From: M55B127 sp034521955
GTDB lineage: Bacteria > Bacillota > Halanaerobiia > Halanaerobiales > M55B127
DNA length: 64,000 bases
Direction of reading: 5' to 3'
Assembly (NCBI GenBank): GCA_034521955.1
Contig: JAXHLT010000001.1
Coordinates: forward strand, 124,001 to 188,000
The notes below the pieces were generated by a model, which searched no databases, was not told the origin of the DNA, and saw only the letters and a program-made list of their open reading frames with translations. The stretch's first letter is position 1; every line of letters begins with the position of its first letter. Made by a program: the position numbers and the translations under genes. This document shows, in pieces, positions 7,269 to 16,773 of this stretch.

Positions 7269-9042
7269 ACATTTTTTGTTCAGCTATTTCATTAAATTTA
7301 TCAATGTATTCTTTAATAACATCTAAAGAACTTAACCAAAATTCTTTAGACTGTATATCTATATCAACCATTTTTGCAACCTCTTTAACCTTGTTTTTCC
7401 CGGTTGCTTTTAATAAGTTATTATACTGTGTCATAAAATCATCATCAGATTTTTTACTTAATGCATATACTCCTAATCCAAAAAGTAAACCAAATGCATA
7501 AGGGAAATTGTAGTAATTATTGCCTGCTGAATAATAATGAGGTTTGTTTAACCACATATAAGGATGTAAATATTCATGATCTAAGCCATCTCCATATGCC
7601 TTCTTTTGAGCATCGAGCATCAGTTCTTTTAACTCTTCTGTACTTAAGGAACTGTTTTTTCTTTCCTCAAATAAGTTTTTTTCAAATGTAAATCTACTGT
7701 ATATATCGACTATCACCTGGCCTGCTGAGCCAATAAAGTTTTCTAAAATTGAAAATATCTGTTCCTTGTCTCCCTTCTCTAAAGCTGCTTCAGTTACAAT
7801 TGTTTCACTAAATATTGAAGCAGTCTCAGCTAAAGGCATTGGATAGTCAGAATTTAAAATAGTTTCTTCTTCAAGACAGTGTCCGTGGTAAGCATGTCCT
7901 AGCTCATGAGCTAATGTTGTTACATCACTAAATGAACCGGTGAAGTTACTTAAAATTCTGCTTTCTTTTATGGGATGGAGATTATAACAAAAAGCTCCAC
8001 CTCTTTTGCCTTTTTTAGGTTTAGGATCTATCCAGTTATTTTCAAATGCTTTTGTATATAAATTAGCCATCTCTGTGCTAAAGTCTTCAATGTTCGATAC
8101 AATAAACTCTTTAGCTTCCTCATAACTAAATTCCATATCTTTATCTCCAAGAGGAGCAAATAGATCATAAAAGGGTAAACCATTTTCATGTCCTAAAATC
8201 TTAGCTTTTGTTTTATAAAAATCTCTAAACATAGGTAATCTTTCTTCTATAGCTTCTATTAGGGCATCAAGAGTTTGTTTATCCATTCTAGAATCCTTTA
8301 ATGATTGATCAAGTGCAGAATCATAACCTCTGCGTTCTGATAAAGTTATTACTTCACCCTTAATACCATTTAAAGCTGCTGCAACTCCTTCTTCTACTTT
8401 TTTATAAGAACTTAATTCTGCGTTATAGGCTGTTTTTCTAATTTTAGGATCTTTTTTATGTGCCATATTTCTAACCACAGGTAGTGGAAGTTCCTTTTTT
8501 TCACCTTCAACTTCAATAGGTACTTGAAGGGTTGAGGTGAGTTTTTCCTGTAATTTAGTCCAGGCTGAAGAACCAGTTTGTTTCATCTTAGCAATTATTT
8601 CTTCTTCATCTTCATCTAATAAATAGTTGCTGTTTTCTACTAGTTCTTCTATAAAAAATTTGTGTTCACTTAATATTTTGGAACTTGAATATAATTTTTC
8701 TCTATCTTCAATTTGACTTAACCATTTTTCGAACTTTACCATAACCTTTGTCATTTTAACAGATTGTTTATCTAACTTTTCAATCATCTTTAAAGCAGTA
8801 TTATTTTGAGCATCTACACTTACTGTTAAATTACTGTAAGCTTTCAACTTCATGGATAGACTGTAAAATTCTTTTAATGAATTTAAAAAATTTTCTGCGG
8901 TTTTACTTTTTTCTTGGTCTTTATCATCAAACTTCCATTTTGATAGTTTTGAAATAAACTTTTCAAACTTATCTTTATCATCTTTAAACTCTTTAGAATC
9001 AAACCCAGGATATAGTTCATTAAGGCTCCAATTTTCTTCCAT
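7267..9042 (-). CDS. pepF: Oligoendopeptidase F (M3 family)
   Basis: Cytoplasmic zinc metallopeptidase that trims short peptides. It has 591 residues, typical for PepF (about 600). The zinc motif HELGH is seen in TTLAHELGHAYHGH around residue 380, and the distal Glu ligand in AETASIFSETIV about 25 residues later. The N-terminal helical lobe holds a normal oligopeptidase F region. The ATG at 9042 has GGGAGTG 9 bases upstream; the GTG in that RBS (9054) is not a plausible start. It seems to be transcribed alone between two stem-loops. Confidence 0.95.
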   Translation of the reverse strand: MEENWSLNELYPGFDSKEFKDDKDKFEKFISKLSKWKFDDKDQEKSKTAENFLNSLKEFYSLSMKLKAYSNLTVSVDAQNNTALKMIEKLDKQSVKMTKVMVKFEKWLSQIEDREKLYSSSKILSEHKFFIEELVENSNYLLDEDEEEIIAKMKQTGSSAWTKLQEKLTSTLQVPIEVEGEKKELPLPVVRNMAHKKDPKIRKTAYNAELSSYKKVEEGVAAALNGIKGEVITLSERRGYDSALDQSLKDSRMDKQTLDALIEAIEERLPMFRDFYKTKAKILGHENGLPFYDLFAPLGDKDMEFSYEEAKEFIVSNIEDFSTEMANLYTKAFENNWIDPKPKKGKRGGAFCYNLHPIKESRILSNFTGSFSDVTTLAHELGHAYHGHCLEEETILNSDYPMPLAETASIFSETIVTEAALEKGDKEQIFSILENFIGSAGQVIVDIYSRFTFEKNLFEERKNSSLSTEELKELMLDAQKKAYGDGLDHEYLHPYMWLNKPHYYSAGNNYYNFPYAFGLLFGLGVYALSKKSDDDFMTQYNNLLKATGKNKVKEVAKMVDIDIQSKEFWLSSLDVIKEYIDKFNEIAEQKM

Positions 9043-9089
9043 AATATACTTCACTCCCGTTGTATTATTATTTTAATATATATAAACTT

Positions 9090-9113
9090 AAACCGGGGTA
9101 TTATCCCGGTTTT
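9090..9113 (-). terminator. Stem-loop after the YbjQ-family gene
   Basis: AAACCGGG and CCCGGTTT arms enclose a short A+T loop, 10 bases after the 9123 stop on the minus strand. The following sequence is only moderately T-rich (AAGTTTATA), so termination may be weak. Confidence 0.55.
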
Positions 9114-9122
9114 ATAATCTTT

Positions 9123-9437
9123 TTATTTTAATTTTACAGCAGTTCCATAGGCAAGTATTTCAGCTGCTCCCCCCATAACCTGAGAAGTTGAAAATCTTAA
9201 ATTTACCACTGCATCAGCATTTAATTTTTTGGCTTCTTCTTCCATCCTAATTAATGCTTCTTCTCTTGCTTCACTAATCATTTGTGTATATTCTTTTACC
9301 TCACCACCAACAATATTTCTAAGACCAGCTACAATATCATTACCTATATGGCGTGCTCTAATGGTATTTCCCCGAACTAATCCTAATACTTCAGTAATTT
9401 CTTTACCTTTAATCTCTTCCGTATTAACTGTAAACAT
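9123..9437 (-). CDS. YbjQ/UPF0145 family protein
   Basis: A 104-residue member of the YbjQ family (DUF74), small pentamer-forming proteins sometimes labelled heavy-metal binding; the function is unproven. Characteristic elements are the early G-x2-I-x3-LGLVRGNT region, the central EYTQMISEAREEALIRM helix, and the end with NADAVVNLRF and MGGAAEILAYGTAV. The ATG at 9437 has a strong RBS (GGAGGAG, 7 bases), which excludes the further-upstream start that would overlap the glycosylase gene. It follows that gene by 14 bases and is probably co-transcribed with it. Confidence 0.88.
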   Translation of the reverse strand: MFTVNTEEIKGKEITEVLGLVRGNTIRARHIGNDIVAGLRNIVGGEVKEYTQMISEAREEALIRMEEEAKKLNADAVVNLRFSTSQVMGGAAEILAYGTAVKLK

Positions 9438-9451
9438 AAAGTTTCTCCTCC

Positions 9452-10129
9452 TTATATAGTTTTGTTTAATGGACATTTAATACATAAAGGGGAGCTTTTT
9501 AAGCAGTGCTCTTTTGCATGTTTTACTAATAATGCATGGTATTCATTAAATAGTTTGGAATCATTTTCTAAGTTTTTTTCAAAAAGTGCTTTTAATTTAT
9601 CATATGATACATCTTCTGAAGTATATCCAATTCTAGAGATTATTCTTTTTGTATAGGTATCTATGACAAATTTGGGTTGATTAAAAGCATATAACATTAT
9701 TGAATCAGCAGTTTCAGGTCCTATACCATAAATATCAAGTAGTTTTTTTCTGATTGTTTCTGGCTTCCCCTTAGTGAACTTATTTAAATTTAGATCATAG
9801 TTATCATCTATATATGAAACAAATGATTTTAATTTCTTTGCTTTCATATTATAATATCCGGAAGGTTTTATCAATTCTGCTAATCTATTTTCTTTTACTT
9901 CTTTTAATTTTTTTAAACTAACTAAATTAGCTTCTTTAAGATTAGAGATTGCCTTTTCAACATTTGACCAGTTTACAGCTTGGGTTAATATAGCTCCTAT
10001 AATTACTTCTATTGAGCTATCAGCCGGCCACCAGTTCTGTGGTCCATAATGGTCAAATAACTGTTCATAAACAAGTTCTATTCCCTCTGAAACATTATAG
10101 TTATCCTTAATACTGTTACAAGGATACAT
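9452..10129 (-). CDS. Endonuclease III-like HhH-GPD DNA glycosylase
   Basis: A base-excision repair protein of 225 residues. The helix-hairpin-helix reads LDIYGIGPETAD, and the catalytic Asp sits in FVIDTYTKRI. The lyase Lys of true Nth (GVGRKTAN) is absent, so it should be a monofunctional glycosylase of the MagIII/AlkA-like type. The C-terminal cluster motif has Cys-x6-Cys-x2-Cys (HCLKSSPLCIKCP), but the fourth Cys is missing: the protein ends ...KTI where C-x5-C would finish. It lies directly downstream of the FAD protein (1 base gap) and upstream of the YbjQ gene. Confidence 0.88.
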   Translation of the reverse strand: MYPCNSIKDNYNVSEGIELVYEQLFDHYGPQNWWPADSSIEVIIGAILTQAVNWSNVEKAISNLKEANLVSLKKLKEVKENRLAELIKPSGYYNMKAKKLKSFVSYIDDNYDLNLNKFTKGKPETIRKKLLDIYGIGPETADSIMLYAFNQPKFVIDTYTKRIISRIGYTSEDVSYDKLKALFEKNLENDSKLFNEYHALLVKHAKEHCLKSSPLCIKCPLNKTI

Positions 10130-10130
10130 T

Positions 10131-11525
10131 TTATCCTTCCTTATTTAAAATATCTTTAGCAATTACAATACCGGAAACTGAAGCCTGCATTAATCCTCTG
10201 GTAATACCTGCTCCATCACCTGCAGTATATAGATTATTTATATTAGTTTCTAAATTGTTATTTACATCTAACCTGTTTGAATAAAACTTGACTTCTACTC
10301 CATAAAGCAAGGTATCTCTGGAATAAAGTCCTGGTGCTAAGTTATCTAATGCTTCAAGCATCTCAATTATTCCTTTAAGATGTCTATAGGGAAGTACTAA
10401 ACTTAAATCTCCAGGAGTTGCTTCTTTTAAGGTTGGTTCAATTATTCCACGATCTATTCGAACCGGAGTTGAACGACGTCCATCCAATAAATCTCCAAGC
10501 CTTTGTACTAAGACTCCACCACCTAATAGGTTAGCTAATTTCGCTATGTTTTTACCATATGTAATTGGTTCATGGAATGGTTCTGTAAATGTTTTACTAA
10601 CTAATAATGCAAAGTTGGTGTTCTCTGTTTTGATATCAGAATGACTGTGTCCGTTTACTGTTATTAACCCCTGATTATTTTCATTTACTACCTCACCATA
10701 GGGTGACATACAAAAGGTTCTTACCTTATCATCAAAGGTTGGGGTTTGATAGATCAATTTTGATTCATAAAGATTTTCGGTCAACTCTTCAGCAATTACA
10801 GCAGAGGTTTCAACTCTAACTCCGATATCAACCGGATTAATAGTTGTATCAATATCCAACTTTGGAGCCAGAGAACTAAGCCAAGCTGCATTCTCTCGAC
10901 CAGGTGCTGTTACTACATATTTACCATAGTATTTTTCACCAGTTTTAGTTTTAACACCTATAATTTTATCATCTTCTAAAATGAAGTCGTCAACATTTGT
11001 CTTAAACTTAATATCAACACCCTTACTTTCAATGAATTCCTTCATATTAGTAAGTACTGTTTTTGTATATCCTGTACCTAAATGTCTTAACTTTGCTGGT
11101 ATAAACTTTAATTGGGCTTTTATGGCTTTAGCTTTAATATCTTCAATTTTGGGACCATCAACACCAAATATTCTATCAGGTGCACCGAATTTTAGATACA
11201 TTTTATCAGCATACTGAATTAGTTCTTTCAAGCGTTCTAGGCCGATATATTCCTCTAAGTGCCCTCCTATTTTTGGAGATAGGGATAATTTGCCATCACT
11301 AAAAGCTCCAGCTCCTCCCCAACCAGATACAACTGAACAGCTGTCACAGTTAATACACCCCATACCTGGATTTTGTTTCATTGGACATTCTCTTTTAGAA
11401 ATATCTTTACCCTTTTCAATCATTAATATATTAAGGTTTTCATTATGTTTAATTAATTCTAAAACTGAAAATATTCCAGTTGGACCGGTTCCAACCACTA
11501 TAACATCATAATTATTATTACCCAT
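10131..11525 (-). CDS. NAD(P)/FAD-dependent oxidoreductase (COG2509-like)
   Basis: A 464-residue flavoprotein of the uncharacterised FAD-dependent dehydrogenase group. The N-terminal dinucleotide fold has VVGTGPTGIF (about 10-19), and the C-terminal FAD-binding loop is YTAGDGAGITRGLMQA. Near residue 75 a Cys-rich segment (GCINCDSCSVVSGWGGAGAFSDGKL) is typical of the group. The substrate is not known. It is 15 bases downstream of guaA on the same strand and may share its transcript, followed by the DNA glycosylase. All motifs are intact. Confidence 0.88.
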   Translation of the reverse strand: MGNNNYDVIVVGTGPTGIFSVLELIKHNENLNILMIEKGKDISKRECPMKQNPGMGCINCDSCSVVSGWGGAGAFSDGKLSLSPKIGGHLEEYIGLERLKELIQYADKMYLKFGAPDRIFGVDGPKIEDIKAKAIKAQLKFIPAKLRHLGTGYTKTVLTNMKEFIESKGVDIKFKTNVDDFILEDDKIIGVKTKTGEKYYGKYVVTAPGRENAAWLSSLAPKLDIDTTINPVDIGVRVETSAVIAEELTENLYESKLIYQTPTFDDKVRTFCMSPYGEVVNENNQGLITVNGHSHSDIKTENTNFALLVSKTFTEPFHEPITYGKNIAKLANLLGGGVLVQRLGDLLDGRRSTPVRIDRGIIEPTLKEATPGDLSLVLPYRHLKGIIEMLEALDNLAPGLYSRDTLLYGVEVKFYSNRLDVNNNLETNINNLYTAGDGAGITRGLMQASVSGIVIAKDILNKEG

Positions 11526-11540
11526 TTATCTACACTCCTA

Positions 11541-13076
11541 TTATTCCCATTCTATTGTTGCTGGTGGTTTGGAAGTAATATCATAAACCACTCGATTAAC
11601 TTCTTTTACCTCATTAACAATCCTATTTGAAATAAGTTCTAATAGACTATATGGCAGCTGTGCCCACTCGGCTGTCATTGCATCATCACTTTTTACTGCT
11701 CTTAAAATAATAGGATATCCATAAGTTCTATCATCACCCATTACCCCTACACTTCTTAAATCAGGTAAAACAGCAAATGACTGCCAGATCTCTCTACCTA
11801 GACCTGCATCTTTTATTTCTTCTCTTAAAATTGCGTCTGCATCTTGTAATATTTTTAGTTTTTTATCATCAACATCTCCAATTATCCGAATTGCTAATCC
11901 TGGACCGGGAAACGGTTGTCTCCATACAATCTCTTCAGGTAGTCCTAAAACTTCACCAATTTTTCTTACTTCATCTTTAAAAAGCATACGAAGTGGTTCT
12001 ATTAGTTTAAAGTTCATATCTTCCGGAAGACCACCTACATTGTGATGACTTTTAATAGTAGCTGCATGTTCATTACCACTTTCAATAACATCAGAATAGA
12101 TTGTACCCTGTACAAGATATCTTGCATTTTCTATTTTAGCTGCTTCTTCTTCAAAAACCCTAATAAATTCTTCACCAATTATTTTTCTTTTTTGTTCTGG
12201 ATCAGATACATTTTCTAACTTTGATAAGAATCTATCTTTGGCATCAACATATACTAATGGAATATTAAATTCTTCACTAAAAGTTCTTCTTACTTCTTCT
12301 GCTTCACCTTTTCTTAGAAGCCCGTGATCAACAAATATGCAGGTCAGTTGTTCTTTTATCGCCTTATATACTAAAGCTGAAGCAACTGAAGAATCAACTC
12401 CACCTGAAAGTCCGCAAATTACTTGATCATCTTTAACTTCTTTTTTTATTTTTTCAACTTCTTCATTTATATAGTCTGCCATAGTCCAATCTGCTTTTGC
12501 ATTGCATTCTCTAAATAGAAAGTTATGTAGTACTTCTTTTCCTTTTAAAGTATGTAATACTTCGGGATGAAACTGAACTCCATAATATTTTTTCTTATGA
12601 TTAGCCATTACTGCAACATCAGTAACATCGGTATGAGCAATATTTTCGAAACCATCCGGCATTTCTACGACTTGGTCTCCATGGCTCATCCAAACCTGGG
12701 AATTGTTTTCAATATCTTTTAATATACCAATATTTTTATCAATACTTAATTTGGCTTTACCATATTCACCCTGTTTTGCCTTTTTTACTGATCCTCCGGG
12801 CATCATTTGGGCCATCAACTGCATACCATAACAAATACCCAGTATAGGGATATCCAACTTTAATATCTCTGGATCTATTTTTGGTGCATTTGGACTTGTT
12901 ACACTGTTTGGTCCACCAGAAAAGATAATACCAATTGGATTAATTTCTTTAATCTCATCACTTTTTATACGATATGACTTTATCATTGAATAGACATTAA
13001 ACTCTCTAATTCTTCTTGCTATTAATTGACTGTATTGTCCTCCGAAATCTAGTATTAAAACTTTGTTTTTGTTCAT
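11541..13076 (-). CDS. guaA: GMP synthase (glutamine-hydrolysing)
   Basis: Converts XMP to GMP using ATP and glutamine, in purine synthesis. 511 residues, normal length. The class I amidotransferase domain shows GICYGMQLMA (catalytic Cys near 84) and the His-x-Glu in GVQFHPEV. The ATP-pyrophosphatase domain has the PP-loop SGGVDSSV (about 225). The C-terminal dimer domain ends RVVYDITSKPPATIEWE, the normal GuaA end. A separate promoter lies directly upstream; the leader is only about 30 bases, too short for a purine riboswitch. Confidence 0.98.
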   Translation of the reverse strand: MNKNKVLILDFGGQYSQLIARRIREFNVYSMIKSYRIKSDEIKEINPIGIIFSGGPNSVTSPNAPKIDPEILKLDIPILGICYGMQLMAQMMPGGSVKKAKQGEYGKAKLSIDKNIGILKDIENNSQVWMSHGDQVVEMPDGFENIAHTDVTDVAVMANHKKKYYGVQFHPEVLHTLKGKEVLHNFLFRECNAKADWTMADYINEEVEKIKKEVKDDQVICGLSGGVDSSVASALVYKAIKEQLTCIFVDHGLLRKGEAEEVRRTFSEEFNIPLVYVDAKDRFLSKLENVSDPEQKRKIIGEEFIRVFEEEAAKIENARYLVQGTIYSDVIESGNEHAATIKSHHNVGGLPEDMNFKLIEPLRMLFKDEVRKIGEVLGLPEEIVWRQPFPGPGLAIRIIGDVDDKKLKILQDADAILREEIKDAGLGREIWQSFAVLPDLRSVGVMGDDRTYGYPIILRAVKSDDAMTAEWAQLPYSLLELISNRIVNEVKEVNRVVYDITSKPPATIEWE

Positions 13077-13114
13077 TTAAATCTCCTTTCAAAAATTGTC
13101 AAATCACAGGTTTT

Positions 13115-13143
13115 ATTATATGGTATAATACTTAAAAAGTAAA
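13115..13143 (-). promoter_or_regulatory. Promoter of guaA
   Basis: On the minus strand TTTACT (13143-13138) and TATAAT (13120-13115) are 17 bases apart. The predicted start near 13108 gives a leader of about 30 bases before the guaA ATG. Confidence 0.65.
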
Positions 13144-13183
13144 TAAAAAAAGTGGTATACCCATATAATAGGTACACCACTTT
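13141..13183 (-). terminator. Terminator of groESL
   Basis: AAAGTGGTGTACC pairs with GGTATACCACTTT around a short A+T loop, followed on the minus strand by a T-rich run (TTTTTTTATTTAC). It lies 28 bases after groEL, and the T run overlaps the guaA -35 box. Confidence 0.85.
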
Positions 13184-13210
13184 GAAGTGTCTTTATTTAG
13201 TTGGATGGAG

Positions 13211-14875
13211 TTACATCATTCCGGGCATTCCACCCATTCCACCCATTCCGCCCATTCCACCGGGCATTCCACCTGGAGCTCCACCGTTATCATCATCGTC
13301 ATCATCAGATGTATCGGCAACTAAAGCTTCAGTGGTTAGTAACATAGCAGCTGCACTTGCAGCATTTTGAATTGCAGAACGTGTTACTTTTGCTGGATCT
13401 ACAATACCAGCTTTGATCATATTTACAAACTCGCCTTTCATAGCGTCAAAGCCCATTCCAGTTTCGAGTTCTTTTACTTTTTCTACAATAACTGAACCTT
13501 CAAATCCAGCATTGCTTGCAATTAAACGCATTGGTGCTGTTAGAGATCTTCTAACGATATCAACACCAGTACCTTCATCACCTTCTAATTTAAGGTCATT
13601 TAGTACTTTCATAGCGTTTAGATAAGTTACACCACCACCAGCAACTAAGCCTTCTTCAACAGCAGCTCTTGTAGCTGATAGAGCATCTTCTATTCTGTGT
13701 TGTTTTTCTTTTAACTCGGTTTCTGTAGCAGCACCAACTCTAATTACTGCAACTCCACCTGCTAACTTAGCTAATCTTTCTTGTAATTTTTCTTTATCAA
13801 AGTCAGAATCACTGCTTTCAATCTGACGTTTGATTTGGTTAATTCTATCTTTAAGGTCTTCTTTATTACCTTCACCTTCAACTAAAGTAGTTTCTTCTTT
13901 AGTAATATTAATCTTATGTGCGCGTCCTAAATCAGAAATCTCAGCGTTTTCTAACTTAAGTCCAAGATCTTCTGTAATTACGCGTCCACCTGTTAGAACT
14001 GCGATATCTTCTAACATTTGCTTTCTTCTATCTCCAAAACCAGGGGCTTTAACTGCAACACATTCAAATGTACCTCTGATTTTATTTACAACTAATGTTG
14101 CTAATGCTTCACCTTCAACCTCTTCAGCAATAATTAAAAGAGCTTTACCGGATTGAGCAACTTTTTCTAATAAAGGAAGTATATCTTGAATACTTGAAAT
14201 TTTCTTATCAGTAATTAAAATATATGGATCTTCTAAAGAAGCTTCCATTTTTTCGGTATCAGTAACCATGTAAGGAGATAAGTATCCTCTATCAAACTGC
14301 ATACCTTCTACTACTTCTAGAGATGTACCCATACTTCTTGATTCTTCAACTGAAATTACGCCATCTTGTCCAACTTTTTCCATTGCTTCTGCAATTAAAT
14401 CTCCAATTTCTTGATCATTACCAGCAGAAATTGAAGCAATCTGTGATACTTCTTCTCTACCTTCAACTGGAGTTGAAATTGATGCAATTTCATCAGTTAG
14501 CTTTTCAACAGCTTTTGCAATACCTCTTTTTAAAAGCATTGGATTTGCACCAGCAGTTACATTTTTTAAACCTTCATTAAAAATTGCTTCTGCTAATACA
14601 GTAGCAGTAGTTGTACCGTCACCAGCAACATCATTTGTTTTAGTTGCTACTTCTTTTACTGCTTGTACACCCATGTTTTCATAACGATTTTTAACTTCTA
14701 TTTCTTTGGCAATACTAACACCATCATTAGTAATTGTAGGTGCACCAAAACTTTGTTCTAATAAAACATTTCTACCCTTTGGTCCTAATGTAACTTTTAC
14801 TGAATTTGCTAGTTTTTCTACACCTTTTTTCAGCTTACGACGTGCTTCTTCACCGAATTTAATATCTTTAGCCAT
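13211..14875 (-). CDS. groEL: Chaperonin GroEL (Hsp60)
   Basis: ATP-driven folding chamber subunit, 554 residues. Start MAKDIKFGEEAR; the nucleotide loop GDGTTTATVLAEAI is near residue 85. The C-terminus has a run of Asp (about 528-533) followed by the GGM-repeat tail that lines the cavity. The tail is slightly longer and more Asp-rich than the common version. It is second in the groES-groEL operon, 44 bases behind groES, under CIRCE control. Confidence 0.99.
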   Translation of the reverse strand: MAKDIKFGEEARRKLKKGVEKLANSVKVTLGPKGRNVLLEQSFGAPTITNDGVSIAKEIEVKNRYENMGVQAVKEVATKTNDVAGDGTTTATVLAEAIFNEGLKNVTAGANPMLLKRGIAKAVEKLTDEIASISTPVEGREEVSQIASISAGNDQEIGDLIAEAMEKVGQDGVISVEESRSMGTSLEVVEGMQFDRGYLSPYMVTDTEKMEASLEDPYILITDKKISSIQDILPLLEKVAQSGKALLIIAEEVEGEALATLVVNKIRGTFECVAVKAPGFGDRRKQMLEDIAVLTGGRVITEDLGLKLENAEISDLGRAHKINITKEETTLVEGEGNKEDLKDRINQIKRQIESSDSDFDKEKLQERLAKLAGGVAVIRVGAATETELKEKQHRIEDALSATRAAVEEGLVAGGGVTYLNAMKVLNDLKLEGDEGTGVDIVRRSLTAPMRLIASNAGFEGSVIVEKVKELETGMGFDAMKGEFVNMIKAGIVDPAKVTRSAIQNAASAAAMLLTTEALVADTSDDDDDDNGGAPGGMPGGMGGMGGMGGMPGMM

Positions 14876-14919
14876 AATTTAATAAACCCTCCTTAAATAA
14901 TTAGAAATTGTTAATGTAA

Positions 14920-15201
14920 TTAACCAATTACAGCAACAATGTCATCAATGTTTACTATTTTATACTCTACACCTTCAACTGTTACTTCTGTTCCTGCGAA
15001 TTTATCAAATACAACCATATCTCCTTCGTTTAATTCAGCAGTTTCATCTTCAGTATAGCAGTCTTTACCTACTGCATACACTTCACCAGTTTGTGGCTTT
15101 TCCTTTTTTGCTGTATCTGGTATTACAATACCACCTTCTGTTTTTTCTTCTCTTTCTACTAATTTTACTGCAACTCTGTCTCCTAACGGCTTAACACTCA
15201 T
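14920..15201 (-). CDS. groES: Co-chaperonin GroES
   Basis: A 93-residue lid subunit of the GroEL chamber. MSVKPLGDRVAVKLVE at the start and the mobile loop EEKTEGGIVIPDTAKKEKP are typical, as is the GEVYAVG turn. RBS AAAGGGGG precedes the ATG. It is the first gene of the heat-shock operon with a CIRCE element 50 bases upstream. Confidence 0.98.
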   Translation of the reverse strand: MSVKPLGDRVAVKLVEREEKTEGGIVIPDTAKKEKPQTGEVYAVGKDCYTEDETAELNEGDMVVFDKFAGTEVTVEGVEYKIVNIDDIVAVIG

Positions 15202-15251
15202 TTAATTAACCCCCTTTAATTTTATATATAATTAAAAATTTATATCTGTTA

Positions 15252-15278
15252 TTAGCACTCATTTGAGTTGAGTGCTAA
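15252..15278. promoter_or_regulatory. CIRCE operator (HrcA site) of groESL
   Basis: A perfect match to the CIRCE consensus: TTAGCACTC, 9 bases, GAGTGCTAA. It sits just downstream of the promoter on the minus strand, the usual place for HrcA repression of groESL. hrcA itself is not in the window. Confidence 0.97.
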
Positions 15279-15292
15279 TAATTACTGTATTA

Positions 15293-15321
15293 ATAATATC
15301 TAAGTATTAAATTAAAATCAA
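15293..15321 (-). promoter_or_regulatory. Promoter of groESL
   Basis: TTGATT (15321-15316) and TATTAT (15298-15293) with a 17-base spacer on the minus strand. The CIRCE element follows in the transcribed leader. Confidence 0.75.
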
Positions 15322-15371
15322 CCGTATTTATATCACCTTAATGCTCTTTAAGTTGATTTAATACCTAGATA
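15297..15371. repeat. Imperfect long inverted repeat upstream of groESL
   Basis: Arms 15297-15321 and 15352-15371 are nearly complementary (shared core GTTGATTTAATACxTAGATA, with a 4-5 base insertion in the left arm), around a 30-base centre. The left arm coincides with the groESL promoter. It might be a cruciform-like regulator site or a chance product of A+T richness. Confidence 0.4.
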
Positions 15372-15413
15372 CTTGTCTATATTCACTTTTTCTCTTACAA
15401 GCTCTATTATTCA

Positions 15414-16764
15414 TCATATGATTTCAACTTCTAATCCTAACTTTTTTTCAATCATTTTGTAACTATTGCCACATAAATCATTATTAAATACATCATACAT
15501 TAATTTAGGTAAAACAATCAGATCTACTAAATCATTAGAATAGTTATTGAAAAATTCAATTATATCATGATTTGTCAGAAGGCCGGCAGATAAAATTGAC
15601 CCTTTTAAATATGTATTTTTAACTTTTTTGACTAATATTTTAGTGTTATTTTTAAAACCTAAATAATCTATTATAGTATAGTTTATCAGCTCATATCCTA
15701 AATCAGAAGTTAAAAAAAGAATTGATTTTTCTTTATTATCGTCAATAACTCTTTTAATTGAATCTATTTCACCTAAGGACAAGTCATAATCTAAGATAAG
15801 ACCTGATTTTTGATCTTTTTCTTTTTTTAATTTTTTTGTTAGTATTTTATCTTTTCTTTTTATGTCTAATACCGGACTTTCTAAGGACTTTATTTTATTA
15901 AATGCATCTACTCTAGTGATTACCTTTTTATTATTTACATTAATTATCTTATCCATATACTTTATATTTGCCCTATCAGCAGGGCTATCTTTAATCACTC
16001 CAATAATTTCTTTATCAAAGTTTTTTAATCTTGGAGGTTCTATAATAACAGGTGTACTATTATTAATGTTAATATTTTTTATTAAATCATATAGATTATT
16101 ATAGACATCTTTAAAATCAAATTTTAATTTATCTACAGTATTTTTAGTAAACCCTGGCATAAATACCCTAATACTCTGAGGATTATACTTCATCATTTTA
16201 ATGATTTCTTCTTCTAATAATCTTATATTCAACAACTTGTGGTAGTGCAACCATACTGAAATTGTACTCTAGATCAAAGTTATTTAGTAATTTAAGTGTT
16301 TTTTCTATATTTTCATTACAATTTTTTCCCATAATCTTTTTTCTTAACTTTGAGTTTAGATAATTAACCGAAATATTTAAAGTTATATTTTTGATCTCTT
16401 CAAAAAAATTTAATAGATCTTTATCTAACAAATCTGCATTTGTAGTTATCTTTATTTCAGTATTTGTATACTTTTTTCTTACCATATTAATTATTTCTTT
16501 AAAATATGGATATAATAATGGTTCACCTTCAATTATTTTTGTGGCCGATTCACCAATAATAATTGGACGGTTCGGATCTAAAAACTCGATTAATTCAAAT
16601 ATCTTTTCCTTTTTAAGAGTGCCGATACTAATTATTTCAATATCTGAAGGATTTTGTTTATGACTACAAAAAATACAGGATAGATTACATTTTGATGTTA
16701 AAGGCAAAATGTTATCTTCCTGTACACTTTTATATATATAATATTCTTTTTCATTTTTATGCAT
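15414..16764 (-). pseudogene. Radical SAM / PDZ / DUF512 protein, one +1 frameshift
   Basis: Two frames that together make one normal family member of about 450 residues. The first (from ATG 16764, RBS AGGTG) carries the radical SAM CxxxCxxC, seen as CNLSCIFC, and the EGEPLLYP and TTNADLL strands up to VALPQVVEYK. The second resumes with LLEEEIIKMMKYNPQSIRVFMPGF, then a PDZ-like part (GVIKDSPADRANIKYMDKIINVN) and the DUF512 end (SAGLLTNHDI, LPKLM). The join needs one base skipped near 16221. There is no stop-linked slippery site, so an indel or read error is likelier than programmed shifting. The family's reaction is unknown. It sits 9 bases downstream of tsaD. Confidence 0.8.
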
Positions 16765-16773
16765 TACTATCAC

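Noticed and set aside
13077..13150. Purine riboswitch before guaA
   Set aside because: The promoter leaves only about 30 bases of leader, and no purine-riboswitch core was seen.
13152..13370. Plus-strand frame rich in Pro-Pro-Ile repeats
   Set aside because: It is the antisense of the groEL GGM tail and the terminator hairpin; no RBS and no family.
16215..16225. Programmed frameshifting in the radical SAM gene
   Set aside because: No stop codon, slippery heptamer or SD-like stimulator at the shift; an indel or read error is simpler. Kept as a finding only because of the parallel case at 26479.
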